From NCBI GenBank assembly GCA_963970005.1, contig CAXAMN010001225.1, forward strand, positions 645,595-709,594: a stretch of DNA of 64,000 nt, read 5' to 3'. The notes under the pieces were generated by a model. That model saw nothing but the letters and a program-made list of their open reading frames with translations. It searched no databases and was not told where the DNA came from. A program made the position numbers and the translations under genes. The stretch is from Durusdinium trenchii (Eukaryota; Sar; Dinophyceae; Suessiales; Symbiodiniaceae). Of the stretch, positions 61,401-64,000 are shown piece after piece (the stretch's first letter is position 1; the number at the start of each line of letters is the position of its first letter).

Positions 61401-64000
61401 TGGTTCTTCACCTGATCTCCGAGTAGAACCCCTCGCCCTTTGAACTTCCTCTTCGGGTCATCGTCAGGCAGTTGGTAGTTCTTTTCCACACATATTCCAT
61501 GTACTCTTGCTAAGTGAACTTCTTCCCCTTTCTTCTTGGAGGTTGCCACTATCTCATCATATTCTCTCAGCCACGACCCGTCGAATGTTTCCTCATCCCA
61601 GAGTCCGCCCCACTCATCCAACATAGATTGCATTGCCTTCTTATTGGATAAGATCTCAGCACGGCTCACAGGTCTTGATACCACAGCGTTGAACAACCTA
61701 TTGCCCATAAGTTTTGGGCGATGTTGCGTATCACGCACTACACATGGCATCGTCGGAAATGGTTCATCAACTACATCGTTGTCAATGGGATCACCAGTGA
61801 TGCAACAACATATCTGACCGTTCAGTGGATTGTAGACGTTCTCCGTCTTCCAAGCCGCCATAGCAAGATTGTCATCGTTGTCCTCCCACATGGCACTCTC
61901 GTCCCAATCGGTGAGGAATTCTTCATCACTGGGGACACACGTGGACTCGGATGTAAAGGATTTAGGTGACCATGGGTCATCATCATCATCATCAGTGTCC
62001 CACTCCATAAAGGTAGTAGGCATAGCCAAGCTTGGTCCACCTCCATCCTTCTCATCCTTACCCTTAGACTTCTTTTCTTTCTTGGATTTCTTATCCTTCT
62101 TGGTTTTCTTATCCTTCTTGTCTTTCTTGGACTTCTTTTCATTATCTCCTTCGTCACCCTTCTTGGCGTCTTCCAGGTCCTTCAAGAGTTCATCAGGCTC
62201 CTCGTCCTCCTTCTTATCCGTACTGCTCCCAAGTCCTTTCGCTTTCTTCGACAATCTATCCACGACCTTGTCTACATGTTTCCCGGCCTTCTTGGCTATA
62301 GCTCTATCTTTCACCGATAGCTTCTGCCATTCTTCAGGTGTAAGGTAGTCCTTGGGTCTTGGTGAGTTGTGGAAGAGTCGCCTTCCATCCGATCCCACTC
62401 TATATAGACGACCGTCCGTTGCGATCTTGACGTGTTCGCCGTCGTTGTTCAAGTAAATTATGTTATCACCTGGCCCCCCAACGGAGTAGTGATCGGGACC
62501 GGAGTACTCCTCTTTCTTCTTCTCTGTGAGTTCTTCCGTTTTCTTATCCTCGATCGCGTCAATTTCGCTAGCTTTTGACTTCAGATCCCCGTCTGGTGGA
62601 TCAGGCGCATCATCGTCATCGTCTTGATCGTCGCCATCGCCGGGATCGGGTAACTCGGGATTGGTAGGTGCATCTGGAGAACCGGATCTCTCCTTCAGGA
62701 CTTTCATTCCTTCGAGTGTGCTGTTCAACCTTTCGTATTCCTTCTTCAATGGAAATTCTATTCCGTCGTCTTGGAAGATCTTCTCGGTGATGTGAGGAGT
62801 AATCAACTTCCTCAACGGTCTCTCGGCATCATAGCCTAGATTCTGTTGTGCGAAATCGCTTATGGCCCATACTTTGTATTTCCGCGACCAGTTCATCCCG
62901 GTCCCCATAGCGTATCCTGCGAAGATGCCAGGTATGCTCTTGGGGTCGAACTTGTGATCTTGGTCTCTTTCTCTCGCATCACTAGGTTTGAAGAACACCT
63001 TCGCTCCAAGTGGTATCACCATGCCTGGGAATTCGCTCTTGTGCAACTTCAACCATGCACTGCTGCCATCGCTCAGCTTCTCGATGTTCAATAAATGGCT
63101 TACGCATTCCACTGCAAATGGCCAAAAACATGGTGGTAGTCCGGCTTCTAGTAGGCACGTCGATGTGGTAAGTATCAGGAACTGATTGTTTCTTTCGGCG
63201 AGTGAATTGTTCTGGGGGTGTCCTGGAAGCGACTGGTCTAGTGGAATCCGGAGTTCCTTGAGTGCTGATTCGAATTGTGGCGCATCATCCGAGTAAGCGT
63301 TGGTGACCTTTCTCTTACCGATATAGTGCTTCATTGCCTGCACCACTTCGTCACTATTGCTTGCTTTCAATGGATAACCCCATATCACACCAGTGAACCG
63401 ATCTCGAATCACCAATATGTCCTTATCCGGCATGATCCCATCTCTCGCCATCTTCTGAGTGTTCATGAGATCGAAAGTGATAAGGTCACCGAATGCCTTC
63501 AATTTCCGTTTGAAAGCTCCCTTGCTAGTCTTGTAGTGCTTCATCTTTGCTCTCACACATGACTTGCAGTATGGGTTCTTGTATCGGTGCGTCATCAAGT
63601 GCAATATGGATTTCGCCTCGTTCTTCAGCACTCCTGGTTTTGATAGTCTGGTTTCCCCGTCAACCACATCGACTTCCAATAGTCCCTCTTCATCTTCATC
63701 AATGTCACTCTCCCCTCGTTCAGAATCCGCATCACCTCCATGTTCGTCGCCTCCGGCTTCTTCAGGTTGACCTTCGTGATCACGATCGAATCTCGGGTCT
63801 TCCCCGTCATATTCCTCTTCAGGAGAATACCTGTCATCACCGTGTTCCTCTGGTTCTCCTTCGACGCCTGCAACAGCTGGATGGATATCAGATTCACCAT
63901 CCTGACCTTTCTGGTTATCTTTCTTCTTTCTCCTCCGTCTCCGTGGTTTCTTGGGCGGAAGTTCCTCTTGTTGTGTCTCCTGACCTGTTGTGACCTCGTC
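58454..64000 (-). CDS. Ty1/copia retrotransposon Pol polyprotein, 5' end outside the window
   Basis: The frame is open to the right edge (at least 1,848 residues). In order: an Arg/Lys- and acidic-rich linker; the integrase zinc motif HLMTH...CKSC (~63600-63557); the integrase core with FDLMN (~63475), YSDD (~63286) and SLAERNN (~63196), with about 30 residues between the second D and the E; a Lys/Asp-rich linker (62.15-62.04 kb); reverse transcriptase with NKALYGHPDSGTMW (~61150) and YVDD (~61000); RNase H with FADADYAG, TPEAE, YDDN and ADIHTK (60.33-59.92 kb). About 490 residues follow, ending in EPAFILLCSEECNHFTHLAA and DCTIVTDL, probably the SAM-binding start of the methyltransferase-like domain continued in ORF2. 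Gag/protease and the 5' LTR should lie beyond 64000. The domain order (integrase before RT) is that of Ty1/copia. Confidence 0.9.
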   Translation of the reverse strand, partial: DEVTTGQETQQEELPPKKPRRRRRKKKDNQKGQDGESDIHPAVAGVEGEPEEHGDDRYSPEEEYDGEDPRFDRDHEGQPEEAGGDEHGGDADSERGESDIDEDEEGLLEVDVVDGETRLSKPGVLKNEAKSILHLMTHRYKNPYCKSCVRAKMKHYKTSKGAFKRKLKAFGDLITFDLMNTQKMARDGIMPDKDILVIRDRFTGVIWGYPLKASNSDEVVQAMKHYIGKRKVTNAYSDDAPQFESALKELRIPLDQSLPGHPQNNSLAERNNQFLILTTSTCLLEAGLPPCFWPFAVECVSHLLNIEKLSDGSSAWLKLHKSEFPGMVIPLGAKVFFKPSDARERDQDHKFDPKSIPGIFAGYAMGTGMNWSRKYKVWAISDFAQQNLGYDAERPLRKLITPHITEKIFQDDGIEFPLKKEYERLNSTLEGMKVLKERSGSPDAPTNPELPDPGDGDDQDDDDDAPDPPDGDLKSKASEIDAIEDKKTEELTEKKKEEYSGPDHYSVGGPGDNIIYLNNDGEHVKIATDGRLYRVGSDGRRLFHNSPRPKDYLTPEEWQKLSVKDRAIAKKAGKHVDKVVDRLSKKAKGLGSSTDKKEDEEPDELLKDLEDAKKGDEGDNEKKSKKDKKDKKTKKDKKSKKEKKSKGKDEKDGGGPSLAMPTTFMEWDTDDDDDDPWSPKSFTSESTCVPSDEEFLTDWDESAMWEDNDDNLAMAAWKTENVYNPLNGQICCCITGDPIDNDVVDEPFPTMPCVVRDTQHRPKLMGNRLFNAVVSRPVSRAEILSNKKAMQSMLDEWGGLWDEETFDGSWLREYDEIVATSKKKGEEVHLARVHGICVEKNYQLPDDDPKRKFKGRGVLLGDQVKNQNFEAALFQDLGNSPATFEAARWADFYGCLEGNDVQVADAIRAYIQALLGGVPCWAELPWEAWPKHLQEEITRRGLKRPMCRVNKALYGHPDSGTMWEQHCDESVRALEFKPVGPEWPSMYYHEKLDLLLVIYVDDLKLAGPKENLKKGWDLLRSKLRIEPETEVGLYLGCVLSKGEEKLADGSKVITMTYDMSALLKMSVVKYLDIVGKDTVLKKVATPMLPDVTKDHPSRAPCSTQKGLAVTCTWCGTCFSPDQAASKARSTDDDVKSDAKEQPRGTLAPHAASLLMKLLYAARIARFDLLRAINVLARNVTKWTVADDAKLHHLMCYVHHSADQKMVGWVGDSKADLSLALFADADYAGCGQSLKSTSGAHMHVQGKRTRFPLAGGSKRQGCVSHSTPEAEIVAADYALRTLGIPSISAWETLMRTPPRIVFYDDNQAMINVMRSGRNPTMRHMERTHGISITWLYEMFKRDYLLLVYEVTARMAADIHTKGFDDANSWKHACMLINILSDDGLRSQALLDLMKPTHDGLSYAKQLQKDRHSKVPTYPYTTIPVVPPQLYQPGLSSKEGLQEIPGCDPYVMVRTPKLYRLRPPRAPPDMAYLRSTWILQDAQWQQIEDKVDPNLEPVRFDRWVERAFFQFHPLSSPLPEASAPASGHFNAAVLPRLLFSLRPLVQCRELQQTLRDSSLYLSIHHCSTSALHVLNALTRLVHGGNGGSGGSSMIFDNFVSDPEEQEHSVHDHWEVDEEAKTLTRIHSSPRRKAFCPGDAPSCPVDMSRIKDDRMTYRQGSQFESSDFEDCVKDYWRHSGGGTHTKTHLRWIGKTVFTLRGNDAESENEEAQSAAIALCSTPKRMKTIPLKDIIVPTFVSVSKAKSEESKEHRIVDVNLRRHDGEIAYRYQFVLCEEDDNLAARDEQMVIDLYDIGKEPAFILLCSEECNHFTHLAAKHDCTIVTDLRAMTSLHHTELHVRSQQYVRRRMQ

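Noticed and set aside
1-64000. Nuclear reassignment of TGA to a sense codon
   Set aside because: Several frames have a lone TGA, but the two giant retrotransposon frames (over 4,300 codons) contain none, which would be very unlikely if TGA were an ordinary sense codon.
1-64000. Bacterial or organelle origin
   Set aside because: No compact operons, ribosome binding sites or rRNA/tRNA genes were seen, and introns and copia elements are present.

Overview
The window looks like nuclear DNA of a dinoflagellate, most likely a Symbiodiniaceae-type alga. The support is indirect but consistent. There is a 14-base exact match to the 3' half of the dinoflagellate spliced leader. One glycosyltransferase gene needs a GC-AG intron, and several others fit GT-AG or possible GA-AG introns with AG|G acceptors. 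Coding is broken into many exons, genes run in co-directional clusters, and mobile DNA is abundant. There are no bacterial ribosome binding sites, operons or compact gene spacing.

Layout. 1.48-1.93 kb (-): hypothetical exon. 2.1-21.6 kb (+): a long exon-rich region. It opens with a cytosine-5-methyltransferase-like domain split over exons (2.1-7.25 kb), continues with RS/KR-rich exons (7.5-10.5 kb), then a multi-exon hypothetical gene (13.1-19.8 kb) and a lysine/acidic-rich gene (20.76-21.6 kb). Two copies of one non-autonomous element with internal ~250-bp repeats (5.91-6.92 and 17.46-18.39 kb) lie in its introns. 22.5-24.3 kb (-): hypothetical multi-exon gene. 24.95-25.18 kb: foldback element. 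29.3-31.25 kb (-): UDP-glycosyltransferase-like gene. 34.5-46.9 kb (-): a tandem cluster of four genes (D, C, B, A in transcription order), each followed by 3-4 copies of one 10-bp repeat. B is a methyltransferase-like gene with one in-frame TGA; D and C look like parts of an unfamiliar transposase-like system. 47.9-48.5 kb: two minisatellites. 48.97-49.52 kb (-): small spliced hypothetical gene. 50.6-64.0 kb (-): most of a giant Ty1/copia retrotransposon, cut by the right window edge.

The retrotransposon is the most striking part. Its Pol polyprotein (integrase, RT with YVDD, RNase H) ends in a TAATG overlap with a second open frame of 2,506 codons. That frame holds the second half of a methyltransferase-like domain, a CCHC zinc knuckle and a domain resembling tRNA 2'-phosphotransferase (Tpt1/KptA). 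Downstream are a purine-rich tract, a probable LTR start, and a relict spliced leader about 53 bp into the LTR.

Methyltransferase-like domains therefore occur in three separate gene sets of this window, at least one of them clearly a mobile element. All exon boundaries are read by eye and approximate unless a splice site is named. Most products have no function I can name.
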